Source: Variovorax sp. CF313 (GTDB lineage: Bacteria; Pseudomonadota; Gammaproteobacteria; Burkholderiales; Burkholderiaceae_C). From it: a DNA stretch of 38,765 bases. Shown piece by piece: positions 1-10,416 of this stretch. The stretch lies in assembly GCF_000282635.1 (NCBI RefSeq), contig NZ_AKIW01000005.1, forward strand, positions 106,618-145,382, written 5' to 3'. Position 1 is the first letter of the stretch. The number at the start of each line of letters is the position of its first letter. Under the pieces are notes generated by a model. That model had not been told where the DNA came from and searched no databases. It worked only from the letters and a program-made list of their open reading frames with translations. A program made the translations under genes and the position numbers.

Positions 1-2
1 AA

Positions 3-54
3 CCCCCTACCGGGGGCAACACCTGAGGCCCGGCAAAGCCGGTTCCTCGGTGTT
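3..54 (-). terminator. Tandem hairpins downstream of the MarR-GNAT gene
   Basis: Two inverted repeats lie next to the stop codon of the minus-strand gene that ends at 62. One pairs CCCCC (3-7) with GGGGG (12-16). The other pairs 18-34 with 38-54 around an AAA loop, apart from a small bulge and internal loop. There is no T-tract on the minus-strand side, so this is either a non-canonical terminator or an mRNA-stabilising hairpin. Seen directly; the role is inferred. Confidence 0.45.
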
Positions 55-61
55 CCTGGCA

Positions 62-1003
62 CTACAACTTCAATTCCCAGGTCTCGCCCACGAGATGCTG
101 GCCATAGCTCTCGTGCGGCTCCGACTTGGCGAGCTGGAAGCCGCGCTTCGCATAAATGCCGCGCGCGGCCGACAGGCAGCTGTTGGTCCACAGCACCATC
201 TTCCGGTAGCCCTTGCGGCGCGCGAAGGTGATGCACTCGTCCACCAGCTTGCCGCCCAGGCCCAGCCCGCGCGCGGCGGGCGCCAGGATCAGCATGCGCA
301 GCTGCGCCACCGTGGCCGACTTGCGCACCACGAAGATCGCGCCTACGCGCTCGCCGTTGAGTTCGGCGATCCAGCAGCGCTCCCACTCGGGCTGGAACTT
401 GAGCAGGAACTCGCTCGCGATGCCGGCCACCAGAGCCTCGAACTCGCTGTTCCAGCCGTACTCGCGCGCATAGATTTCGCCGTGCTGCTGCACCACCCAG
501 CCGATGTCGCCGGGCGCCGGGTCGCGCAGCACGGCCGCCTGGAGCTTCGCGGGCGGCGCCTCGGAGTCGAGCAGCGCTTGCATCGTGCCCATCGCCTGCA
601 CCAGCTGCTGGCGCTGGGCCGGCGCCAGCGGGGCAAGCAGGGCGGCGGCTTCTTCGCGCGATTTCTGTTGCAGCGGCGCGAATGCGGCGTGGCCGGCGTC
701 GGTCAGGCGCAACACGCTCTGCCGCGCATCGCGCGGATGCGGCTCGCGCGAAAGCCAGCCCTCGTTCTCGAAGCGGCGCAGGATGCGGCTCATGTAGCCC
801 GCATCGAGCCCGAGGTCGCGGCCGATCTCGCTGGCGACGGCCGTTTCACGGTGCGCCAGCTCGTACAGCACGCGCACGTCGGTCAAGGACATGGCGCTGC
901 CGAGGTAAGGATCGAGGGCGCCGATACGGCGCGTGTAGAAGCGGTTGAACTGCCGGATTGCCTTGACGGCGGCGGGATCGACGGTTGGAGATGGGGTGGA
1001 CAT
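62..1003 (-). CDS. MarR-family regulator fused to GNAT N-acetyltransferase
   Basis: This is a two-domain protein of about 313 residues. The N-terminal part (about residues 15-150) is a MarR-type winged helix with the recognition-helix pattern DLGLDAGYMSRILRRFE followed by a wing and a conserved DxRxxxLxLT segment. The C-terminal part (about 165-313) is a GNAT domain with the acetyl-CoA loop RGLGLGGKLVDE and the late motif YAKRGFQL. Such fusions are a known family; the acetylated substrate is not predictable. The start is uncertain: ATG codons at 1018, 1012 and 1003 and a TTG at 1039 are all in frame, and no clear Shine-Dalgarno sequence separates them. I chose 1003 because MSTPSPT is the usual type of unstructured N-terminus. 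The gene diverges from ygiQ. A possible self-operator overlaps the upstream TTG. Confidence 0.85.
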   Translation of the reverse strand: MSTPSPTVDPAAVKAIRQFNRFYTRRIGALDPYLGSAMSLTDVRVLYELAHRETAVASEIGRDLGLDAGYMSRILRRFENEGWLSREPHPRDARQSVLRLTDAGHAAFAPLQQKSREEAAALLAPLAPAQRQQLVQAMGTMQALLDSEAPPAKLQAAVLRDPAPGDIGWVVQQHGEIYAREYGWNSEFEALVAGIASEFLLKFQPEWERCWIAELNGERVGAIFVVRKSATVAQLRMLILAPAARGLGLGGKLVDECITFARRKGYRKMVLWTNSCLSAARGIYAKRGFQLAKSEPHESYGQHLVGETWELKL

Positions 1004-1026
1004 GATTGCCATTGTCATAAAATTAT

Positions 1027-1043
1027 TTGACTCAAGCAATCAA
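1027..1043. promoter_or_regulatory. Candidate MarR operator
   Basis: An imperfect palindrome, TTGACTCAAGCAATCAA, with TTGAnT/AnTCAA arms lies just upstream of the MarR-GNAT start, in the gap shared with ygiQ. MarR proteins often bind TTG...CAA dyads at their own promoters. Its use as an operator is inferred. Confidence 0.3.
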
Positions 1044-1159
1044 TTGAAGGCCTTGCGACGACCGGGTCACAGGATGTTTGTCGCGACAGACATGGTGGAA
1101 AACCCTAAAATCGAGGGTTGCCCACAACGGCGCCGCCATGGCGCTGTCAACTCCCACCG

Positions 1160-3562
<2,403 letters not shown>

Positions 3563-3626
3563 TTTCAGAACGCCGGCGCGGTCCGACCGACAGCGAAGAT
3601 GGACAGTCCGCTGTATGGTGTGGGCC

Positions 3627-4529
3627 ATGAGCAGTTCTCCCTCCCCGCGGGCTTCATGGACGCGCACCTTGGCCGGGGCGCTGCTGCTCGCGGCCTCGCT
3701 GCAGGCGCTTGCCGCCGCACCTGAAAACTCTTCTGCCCAGGCGCTGCGTGCCACGCACCAGCGGATGAGCGACAAGCTCGATCACGGCAGTTTCGGGCGC
3801 CCCGTGCAGCTCGATTCCATGGAGACGCCCGACGGCCTGCAGGGTGACGTCTACGCGGTGGTCGAACATCCGCTGTCGGCGATCAGCGCCACGCTCAAGG
3901 GATCGGCCCACTGGTGCGGCGTGCTGACCCTGCACATCAACAACCGGCGCTGCCGCACGGCCAGCGGCCCGCAAGGCAGCGAAATGCTCACGCTCTATGT
4001 GGTGCGTCGCTACGACAAGCCGATCGACCAGGCCTTCGAGCTGCCGTTCGTCTACCGGGTCACCAACGCCACGCCCGAGTACATGTCGGTCGAACTCATG
4101 GCCGAGAGCGGCCCGCTGGGCACCAGCAACTACCGTGTCACGCTGCAGGCCGTGGCGCTCGACGAGCGCAAGAGCTTCCTGCATTTCAGCTACAGCTACG
4201 ACCACAACGCGATGGTGCGGCTGGGCACCATGGCCTACCTGGCGACGTTCGGCAGCGACAAAGTCGGCTTCACTGTGGTGGGCAAGACGCCGGAAGGGCA
4301 GCCCGAATACATCCGCGGCCTGCGCGGGCTGGTGGAGCGCAACGCGATGCGCTACTTCCTGACGCTCGACGCCTACCTCGCCGCGCCGGGCCCCGACCAG
4401 GCCGAGCGCCGCCAGCGCCGCTGGTTCGCAGCGGTGGAGCAGTACCCGCGCCAGCTGCACGAAGTGGACCTCGATACCTATCTCGCACTGAAGCGCGAAG
4501 ACCGGCAGCGCGACGGCGTGGCGCGCTGA
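3627..4529 (+). CDS. Exported protein of unknown function
   Basis: About 300 residues with a clear Sec signal peptide: a basic n-region, then LAGALLLAASLQALAAAPE with a likely cleavage after Ala-Ala. The mature part mixes beta-rich segments with a WCGVLTLHINNRRC stretch holding two cysteines that could form a disulfide. No catalytic signature is recognisable. The protein is probably periplasmic. In-frame starts exist at 3615 and 3627; I chose 3627 because it gives a compact signal peptide. It follows ygiQ by about 60 bases on the same strand and nearly meets the convergent CoA transferase (stops 4529 and 4531). I do not recognise the family. Confidence 0.75.
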   Translation: MSSSPSPRASWTRTLAGALLLAASLQALAAAPENSSAQALRATHQRMSDKLDHGSFGRPVQLDSMETPDGLQGDVYAVVEHPLSAISATLKGSAHWCGVLTLHINNRRCRTASGPQGSEMLTLYVVRRYDKPIDQAFELPFVYRVTNATPEYMSVELMAESGPLGTSNYRVTLQAVALDERKSFLHFSYSYDHNAMVRLGTMAYLATFGSDKVGFTVVGKTPEGQPEYIRGLRGLVERNAMRYFLTLDAYLAAPGPDQAERRQRRWFAAVEQYPRQLHEVDLDTYLALKREDRQRDGVAR

Positions 4530-4530
4530 A

Positions 4531-5412
4531 TCAGCTGGCCATCGTGAGCAGCGGCACGTCGCGCGTGCGGCTCATGGCTTCGAGTTCGGCGCGTGTGCGG
4601 GTCGCGAGCCACGCGGCCAGCGCCTCGTGCGTGGCCGGCGCAGTCATGTCGCGCGAAGCGATTGCAGCCGCCTCGCATAGCCGGGCCGCGAAATGCGGCT
4701 CCAGCGCGGCCACGGCCACGCGGCCGTCGGCGCAGGGGTAGACGCGGTAGCCGGCGTGCGCGCCGCCGACCATGCCCGAGGGCTGCGTGAGGCCCCAGGT
4801 GCGGGGCAGGGCGAGCCAGTCGGCCGAGGCGTTCAGCGCCACCTCGAAATACGCGCCACCGGCCTTGCGGGACCGCCGCAGCATGGCCTTCAGCACAGCC
4901 TCGCTCGCGAGCAGGGCGCCGCCCATGTCGGCATAAAGCGTCGGCGGCAGCTCGGTGCCGGTGACGAGCCCGCTTTCGGCGAGGTAGGTCAGGTCGTGGC
5001 CCGGTTCCTCGGCGCGCTCGCCCGGCGCGCCGACGATGGCCACCTGCGACAGGGCCGGATGACGCGCATGCAGCGTGGCCCAGTCGAGCCCGAGCTTGCC
5101 GAGCGCGAAAGGGCGGAACGAGGTGAGCAGCACGTCGGTCGCCGCGAGTTCGGCGTGCAGCAGCTGCTGCCCGGCCTCGGTCTTGAGATCGACGGTGCGG
5201 ATCTCGATGCCCGCATGCAGCGCCGCATACGCGGGCCGGTTGTAGAGCCCCATCGGATCGCCGCCCGGCGGCTCCAGCTTGAGGCAGGTGGCGCCCATTT
5301 CACGGCAGCGCAGCAGCGCGGCGGGGCCGGGGAGGTTGAGCGCGAGGCTGACGATGCGCACGCCCTCGAGCGGCGCGGCATGGTCGTTGGCGGGGCTGGC
5401 GGAACTCGGCAT
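4531..5412 (-). CDS. CaiB/BaiF (family III) CoA transferase
   Basis: The 293-residue protein has the family III N-terminus (LEGVRIVSLALNLPGPAALLRCREMGA, given here as a position marker at residues 15-41) and the LExPGGDPM motif near 47-54. The candidate catalytic aspartate is Asp140 in GHDLTYLAESG, matching the conserved GxD...SG block. It transfers CoA between organic acids or racemises alpha-methylacyl-CoA; the substrate cannot be told. It is shorter than the usual 380-450 residues, so it is a compact form. The ATG at 5412 has GGAG about 14 bases upstream; the frame stays open to 5550 without conserved sequence. It is divergent from the acyl-CoA reductase-like gene at 5562, which hints at a shared acyl-CoA pathway. 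Confidence 0.85.
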   Translation of the reverse strand: MPSSASPANDHAAPLEGVRIVSLALNLPGPAALLRCREMGATCLKLEPPGGDPMGLYNRPAYAALHAGIEIRTVDLKTEAGQQLLHAELAATDVLLTSFRPFALGKLGLDWATLHARHPALSQVAIVGAPGERAEEPGHDLTYLAESGLVTGTELPPTLYADMGGALLASEAVLKAMLRRSRKAGGAYFEVALNASADWLALPRTWGLTQPSGMVGGAHAGYRVYPCADGRVAVAALEPHFAARLCEAAAIASRDMTAPATHEALAAWLATRTRAELEAMSRTRDVPLLTMAS

Positions 5413-5561
5413 CGGCGTCTTGTCTCCGGGAAACTCGTTCCGCGCATTCTCACCCCGGCACCCGAAGCCACTTCCCGCAAGCCGACGCCGCATCTCGCGC
5501 GTAGCATCCGCGAGTGGCAGCCACCTCCCTTGCCGCTGCCTCAATGACAAGGAGACGAACC

Positions 5562-6464
5562 ATGTTTGAAGCTTCCCTCATGAGCGGCCGGCGCATCCTC
5601 GTGACCGGCGGCGGCACGGGCCTCGGCCGTGCGATGGCCGAGCGCTTCCTGGGCCTGGGCGCCGACGTGGCCATCTGCGGCCGGCGCCAGTCGGTCTGCG
5701 ACGAGACCGCGGCCGAGTGGCGACAGCAGTTCCCGGACAGGCGCATCGACACCTTCGGCGTCGACATCCGCATCGCGCAGCAGGTCGACGAGATGGTCGA
5801 GAGCCTGTTCCAGAGCGGCGGCCTCACGGGGCTCGTCAACAACGCGGCGGGCAACTTCGTCTCGCCGACCGAGAATCTCTCGCCGCGCGCCTTCGACGCC
5901 ATCGCCAACATCGTGTTCCACGGCAGCTTCTACGTGACGCAGGCGGTGGGCAAGCGCTGGGTGGCGCAGGCCAAGTCGGGCGAGTGGAAGCCGGGCGATG
6001 CCTTCCGCAGCGTGATGAGCATCATCGTCACCTGGGTGGACAACGGCAGCCCCTACGTCGTGCCCTCGGCCATGAGCAAGGCCGGCATCGAGGTCATGAC
6101 CAAGTCGCTTGCGGTGGAGTGGGCGCGGCATGGCATCCGCCTGAACGCCGTCGGCCCCGGCGAGATTCCGACCGAAGGCATGAGCAAGCGCCTGAACCCA
6201 GGCGAGGAGCCCGGCGCGCGCAGCAAGCAGCACAACCCGATGGCACGCACCGGCCGCATGAGCGAACTGCAGAACCTCGCGTCCTTCCTGATGGCGCCCG
6301 GGCAGTGCGACTGGCTCACGGGCCAGAGCATCATGATGGACGGCGGCAACGCGCTGGCCACCGGTGGCAACTTCTACGAGCTGCGCCAGTGGAGCGACGC
6401 CGACTGGCAGGCCGCGCGCGAACGCATCGAGGCGCAGAACCAGAAGGACAAGGCGCAGCGCTGA
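5562..6464 (+). CDS. SDR oxidoreductase, 2,4-dienoyl-CoA reductase-like
   Basis: A 300-residue Rossmann-fold short-chain dehydrogenase with the NADP(H)-binding glycine motif TGGGTGLG (residues 15-22), NNAAGN, and the active-site lysine Lys173. The classical Tyr of YxxxK is replaced by Ser169, as in mitochondrial 2,4-dienoyl-CoA reductase (DECR1), and the surrounding sequence (VVPSA-x-x-KAG, K-SLA-EW) also fits DECR. From memory of DECR1, its catalytic Tyr199 lies 15 residues before that lysine; here that position is Trp158. The role is probably reduction of an enoyl- or dienoyl-CoA in fatty acid degradation. AAGGAG lies 7 bases before the ATG at 5562, which fixes the start. It is divergent from the CoA transferase. 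Confidence 0.88.
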   Translation: MFEASLMSGRRILVTGGGTGLGRAMAERFLGLGADVAICGRRQSVCDETAAEWRQQFPDRRIDTFGVDIRIAQQVDEMVESLFQSGGLTGLVNNAAGNFVSPTENLSPRAFDAIANIVFHGSFYVTQAVGKRWVAQAKSGEWKPGDAFRSVMSIIVTWVDNGSPYVVPSAMSKAGIEVMTKSLAVEWARHGIRLNAVGPGEIPTEGMSKRLNPGEEPGARSKQHNPMARTGRMSELQNLASFLMAPGQCDWLTGQSIMMDGGNALATGGNFYELRQWSDADWQAARERIEAQNQKDKAQR

Positions 6465-6494
6465 AGCCTCGCTCGCGGGTGTGCGTCGACCCGC

Positions 6495-6893
6495 TCAGTC
6501 CGCGATGTCCGCGCCGCGTTCGGCCAGCAGGCTGCGCAGCACGGAGCGGTGGCAGTGCGATTCGTCCTCGCAGTAGCAGCCCACGGAAAGCGAAGTGCTG
6601 TGAGACAGCGCGGCCAGCAGGTCGAGGCTGCGGCTCGCGTCGGGCTCGGCCATCTCGGCCTTGAACTTGCGCACGAAGGCGTTCCACTGCGCGGGTGAGT
6701 CGGCTTTCTGCGCTTCCTGCGCCTGCTTCATCGTCTCGACGGAGGGCGCGAGGTTCGGGTACCACACGTCGTACCAGTCCTGCGATGCGAACTCGGTCTT
6801 CGGAACGCCGCGCGGCGGACGGCGCACGGTGCCTACGCGCAGGCCCTCGTCGGGCGCGCGCGGGGTGCCGAGACGGACGATGCGGATGCTCAT
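6495..6893 (-). CDS. DUF488 family protein
   Basis: A 132-residue protein with hallmarks of DUF488: an early DxWYDVWYPNLAPS segment and a late Cys/His motif CYCEDESHCHRSVL (residues about 106-119). Cys/His pairs of this kind occur at the end of most DUF488 proteins. The function is unknown. It is encoded 26 bases downstream of phoX on the same strand, so the two probably share a transcript. AAGGGA precedes the ATG at 6893 at good spacing. Confidence 0.88.
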   Translation of the reverse strand: MSIRIVRLGTPRAPDEGLRVGTVRRPPRGVPKTEFASQDWYDVWYPNLAPSVETMKQAQEAQKADSPAQWNAFVRKFKAEMAEPDASRSLDLLAALSHSTSLSVGCYCEDESHCHRSVLRSLLAERGADIAD

Positions 6894-6919
6894 GGGGGTT
6901 TCCCTTTTCTCTGTTTGTC

Positions 6920-8788
6920 TCAGGTGCCGACGATACCGCCGTCGCGCCGGCGAATCGCCAGCGTCGCGGAGCGCGGCCGCGCGCTGCCCGGCTCCGTGCC
7001 GTCGGGCCAGGCGCTGTTGAGTTTCGTGTCGCCGTCGTCGCGCGCCTCGCCCGGATGCTGGATGTTGACGAACAGCGTGCGCCGGTCGGGCGTGACCACG
7101 CAGCCGGTGATCTCGCAGCCGTTTGGTCCGGTGAGAAAGCGCTTGATGCGCCCCGATGCCGGGTCGGCGCACAGCATCTGGTTGTTGCCCAGAGAGGTGT
7201 AGGGCGGCCTGCCCAGCACCTGGCCGCTCAGATCGGTCTGGATCCACAGCAGGCCGCCCTTGTCGAAGTGCAGGCCGTCGGGGGCGCCGAACATGTCGGC
7301 CTCGTTCGATGGATAGCGCGCGCCGCTGCCGGACTGCGCGGGATCGCCCGCGAGCGCGAAATGGTCCCAGGCGAAGCCGGTGCTGGCAGCGTCGCCACCG
7401 TCTTCGCGCCAGCGCAGGATGCCGCCGAACAGGTTGTTGGCGCGTGGGTTGGCTGCGTCGGGCCCGGGCTTGCCGGCGTCGCCGCGCTGGCTGTTGTTGG
7501 TGAGGGTCACGTAGACCTCGCCCGACTGGGGGTGCACCGCGATCCATTCGGGCCGGTCCATCTTCGTGCCACCAACGACGTCGCCTGCCAGCCGGGCGTG
7601 GATCAGCACCTCGGCCTGGTCGGCGAAGCCGTTCGCCGCATCGAGCCCATCGCGGCCGTGCGTAAGCTCGAGCCAGCGGCCGCGGCCGCCGGTGTCGTAG
7701 CGCGCCACGTAGAGCCTGCCATCGTCGAGCAGGTGGCGGTTGGCGGCGCGTGCGGCGGCGTCGGTGCCGGGGCGCACCTTCTCCCGGCTGACGAACTTGT
7801 AGATGTATTCGAAGCGCGAGTCGTCGCCCATGTAGACGACCAGACGGCCGTCCTTGGCGACCGTGCAGGTGGCGCTTTCCTGCCGCTTGCGGCCGAGCGC
7901 GGTGCGCTTGATGGGCTCGGCGGCCGGGTCGAAGGGATCGATCTCGACCACCCAGCCGAAGCGGTGCGGCTCGTTCGGATGCCGGCTCAGGTCGAAGCGC
8001 TCGTCGTAGCGCCAGTACTCCACCCATTGCGAGCCGGCCACCGTGCCGTAGCGGCGCTGGGCAGCCGTCGCGTCCTGGGCGGCCTCCTTCGGCCCGCCGA
8101 AGTAGCCATGGAAGTTTTCCTCGCACGTGAGGTACGTGCCCCACGGCGTGACGCCCATGGCGCAGTTGGCAAAAGTGCCGGACACCGCATCGCCGGCCGG
8201 GTTGGCGGCGGTGCGCATCAGCGGCGTTCCTGCGGCCGGACCAGTGATGCGCATCGGCGTGTTGCCGTGCACGCGGCGCGCGAAGGGCGAGGGCTGCACC
8301 TGCTGCCAACCCTGTGCGCTGCGCCGGATCTCGATCACCGAGACCCCCATCGCGTGCAGCGACTTGCGCACCTTCTCGGCGGTCCATACCTTCACGCCGT
8401 CGGTATGCAGCAGCTGCTCGTCGGTGTATTCGTGGTTCATCACCAGCAGGCCGCGCTCGCCGCTCGCGTCGAGCGCGAAGAAGTGCATGCCGTCGTGGTG
8501 CATGCCGGCCTGCACCGCCTGGTCGTCGGCACTGTTCCCGGCGTCGGACGCGAAGGCCGGCATCCGCCCCGCGATGCCGGTGGGCGTGCCCCAGGGGTAG
8601 AGCAGTTGCCACTCGTACCCGGGCGGCACCACGACGCCGTCGTGCAAGGAAGCCGGCACGCCGGCGAAGCCCAGCACGTCGCCATGGGGCGCGGACGGGG
8701 AATGGGCGGCACAGCCCTGGCCGAACAGTGCCACCACGGCGGCGGCCGAACCCGATTGAATGAGAAAGTGGCGGCGGTCCAGAGGCAT
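6920..8788 (-). CDS. PhoX family phosphatase, Tat-exported
   Basis: The 622-residue protein begins with a twin-arginine signal (LDRRHFL, residues 3-9) followed by a hydrophobic stretch ending in a lipobox-like GQGC, so it is folded in the cytoplasm and exported by Tat, possibly as a lipoprotein. PhoX signatures are visible: GLLVMNHEY near 115, the GTYLTCEENFHGYFG block, MDRPEWIAVHPQSGEVYVTLTNN and LNSAWPDG near the C-terminus. PhoX enzymes are Ca/Fe-dependent phosphatases that hydrolyse phosphoesters in the periplasm, generally under phosphate limitation; no Pho box was identified here. It is divergent from the crotonase gene (8879), with about 90 bases between starts. Confidence 0.9.
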   Translation of the reverse strand: MPLDRRHFLIQSGSAAAVVALFGQGCAAHSPSAPHGDVLGFAGVPASLHDGVVVPPGYEWQLLYPWGTPTGIAGRMPAFASDAGNSADDQAVQAGMHHDGMHFFALDASGERGLLVMNHEYTDEQLLHTDGVKVWTAEKVRKSLHAMGVSVIEIRRSAQGWQQVQPSPFARRVHGNTPMRITGPAAGTPLMRTAANPAGDAVSGTFANCAMGVTPWGTYLTCEENFHGYFGGPKEAAQDATAAQRRYGTVAGSQWVEYWRYDERFDLSRHPNEPHRFGWVVEIDPFDPAAEPIKRTALGRKRQESATCTVAKDGRLVVYMGDDSRFEYIYKFVSREKVRPGTDAAARAANRHLLDDGRLYVARYDTGGRGRWLELTHGRDGLDAANGFADQAEVLIHARLAGDVVGGTKMDRPEWIAVHPQSGEVYVTLTNNSQRGDAGKPGPDAANPRANNLFGGILRWREDGGDAASTGFAWDHFALAGDPAQSGSGARYPSNEADMFGAPDGLHFDKGGLLWIQTDLSGQVLGRPPYTSLGNNQMLCADPASGRIKRFLTGPNGCEITGCVVTPDRRTLFVNIQHPGEARDDGDTKLNSAWPDGTEPGSARPRSATLAIRRRDGGIVGT

Positions 8789-8878
8789 GGCAGAGGGTGT
8801 TGTGCAGGCGACAGGCGCCATCATCGCCGAGTGCCAGGCCCGGCGATACTGGCGCAGGACCCATTCCGGAGACATCGA

Positions 8879-9706
8879 ATGACCGACCGCATCGAAACGA
8901 CCCGCCACGCCGACGGCGTGGTGGAACTGCAGCTCGCGCGCGCCGACAAGATGAACGCGCTCGACCCTGCGATGTTCGATGCACTCATCGAAGCCGGCGA
9001 GGCGCTGCGTGACGACAAGGCAGTGCGGGCCGTGGTGATCTCGGGCCGCGGCAAGGCCTTCTGCGCGGGACTGGACATGGCGTCTTTCGAGCGCATGCAG
9101 CAGGGCCCGGGCTCCGATGTGCTGGGCGAGGGCGCGGCCGGCGCCGACCTGCTGGCGCGCACGCATGGCATCTCGAACGCCGCGCAGCAGGTGGCGATGG
9201 TCTGGCCCGAGGTGCCGGTGCCGGTCATTGCGGCCGTGCATGGCGTGGCCTTCGGCGGTGGGCTGCAGGTGGCGCTGGGCGCGGACATCCGCATCGTGGC
9301 GCCCGACACCAGGCTCTCGGTGATGGAAATCAAGTGGGGCCTGGTGCCCGACATGGCCGGCATGGTGCTGATGCGTGAGCTCGCCCGCAGCGACGTGGTG
9401 CGCGAACTCACCTTCACGGGCCGCGTCTTCTCCGGCGAGGAGGCTCTCCGGATCGGCTTCGCCACCCGCATTGCGGTCGATCCGCTGGCCGAGGCGCTGC
9501 AGATGGCGCACGAGATCGCAGGCAAGAGCCCCGATGCGATCCGTGCCGGCAAGCGGCTGCTCAATGCGTCGGCCTCGCAGAGCGCAGCTGAACTGCTGGT
9601 GGCCGAATCGGTCGAGCAGAAGGCCCTGATCGGCAGCCCGAACCAGCTTGAGGCCGTGAAGGCCAACATCGAGCGGCGCATGCCGCGATTCAGTATTCCG
9701 GCCTGA
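8879..9706 (+). CDS. Crotonase / enoyl-CoA hydratase family protein
   Basis: A 275-residue crotonase-fold protein. The oxyanion-hole segments GKAFCAGLDM (about 60-69) and HGVAFGGGLQVALGAD (about 121-136) are intact. The residue matching the first catalytic glutamate of hydratases (Glu144 in rat crotonase) is Gln in GGGLQVAL, while the second (Glu164) is kept in VMEIKWGL. It is therefore unlikely to be a standard hydratase; isomerase, hydrolase or another crotonase reaction is possible. The ATG at 8879 is the first of the conserved frame. It diverges from phoX. Confidence 0.9.
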   Translation: MTDRIETTRHADGVVELQLARADKMNALDPAMFDALIEAGEALRDDKAVRAVVISGRGKAFCAGLDMASFERMQQGPGSDVLGEGAAGADLLARTHGISNAAQQVAMVWPEVPVPVIAAVHGVAFGGGLQVALGADIRIVAPDTRLSVMEIKWGLVPDMAGMVLMRELARSDVVRELTFTGRVFSGEEALRIGFATRIAVDPLAEALQMAHEIAGKSPDAIRAGKRLLNASASQSAAELLVAESVEQKALIGSPNQLEAVKANIERRMPRFSIPA

Positions 9707-9956
9707 TCCACATCTGGCCTGCGGCCCTGATGCAGGGGCTGGTCGCTGCGCCGTCCCACGTCCGGGCGGCCGGGTAATCCCCCAGCCCGGAGGGTGCCGA
9801 ACTTCGCGCAACCTCGTATCCCCCAGCTTTCGCGCCTGCCGCTGCCCGTGGGCGACCCTCTTAGGTCGCGTTCAAACCGCCGAAAACACACGAGTGCTTT
9901 TTTCGGCGCCCTTGTGTAAGAATAAAGTAGTTGTTTTAAGGGGAGGAGAAGAGAGA

Positions 9957-10046
9957 ATGGAGGTAGTTTGTGTGCAGAAGGTCACGTCTTCCCCTCTGAT
10001 GGCTACGCAGAGGGTGGTTGTTGACAGCGCACTAATTAACAATTGA
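9957..10046 (+). CDS. Possible 29-residue small ORF with strong RBS
   Basis: An ATG at 9957 opens a 29-codon frame ending in TGA at 10044-10046, preceded by an unusually strong purine tract (GGGGAGGAG, about 9941-9949). It lies in a 368-base gap (9707-10074) that is more A/T-rich than its surroundings and otherwise has no gene I can support. The peptide has no recognisable motif. It could be a leader peptide for the gene at 10075, starting 28 bases later. Translation is inferred only from the RBS. Confidence 0.3.
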   Translation: MEVVCVQKVTSSPLMATQRVVVDSALINN

Positions 10047-10074
10047 ACGCTTTGCTTAGCGACGGCGATCCTGC

Positions 10075-10389
10075 ATGTCGACGACCACGTTTTTTTGCAA
10101 CCTCAGCGTGCCCATCCTGGTGGGCGAGGATCGCTACAAGTACATCCCCATCGTGGGGGTCTTCCGCAGCATTCCATTCGATCAAGTCGATAAATGGGTG
10201 ATGCATCCCGACGGCGGGCCGCGCAGCGACCGCGAATTGGCGGCTGAAGTTCTTGTCGAGATCCGCAAGCCACTCGGTTCGAGTGGACGCACAGCGCCGC
10301 ACGCTTTCGATGTGGGAGACATCCTGCAGCTCGACCGCGCCGCCGCGATCGTCGTGTCCACCTTCCTTGCGGCGCTTCCGCGCGTCTGA
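10075..10389 (+). CDS. Hypothetical protein, 104 residues
   Basis: A small soluble protein with a compact hydrophobic core (VPILVGEDRYKYIPIVGVFRS near the N-terminus) and an acidic/basic C-terminal half. There is no signal peptide or transmembrane segment. Codon use is consistent with the chromosome (G/C-rich third positions). I do not recognise the family. It is convergent with the D-threonine-aldolase-like gene (stop at 10417) and may share a transcript with the small ORF just upstream. Confidence 0.55.
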   Translation: MSTTTFFCNLSVPILVGEDRYKYIPIVGVFRSIPFDQVDKWVMHPDGGPRSDRELAAEVLVEIRKPLGSSGRTAPHAFDVGDILQLDRAAAIVVSTFLAALPRV

Positions 10390-10416
10390 CGCCGCTGCGG
10401 TCGGCCCCCAGGACGC

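Noticed and set aside
6495..8984. 829-codon minus-strand frame around DUF488 and phoX
   Set aside because: Only the last 132 codons (DUF488) are protein-like; the rest is an out-of-frame reading of phoX.
6695..9706. 1003-codon plus-strand frame covering phoX and the crotonase gene
   Set aside because: Only its 3' part from 8879 is a gene; the rest mirrors phoX.
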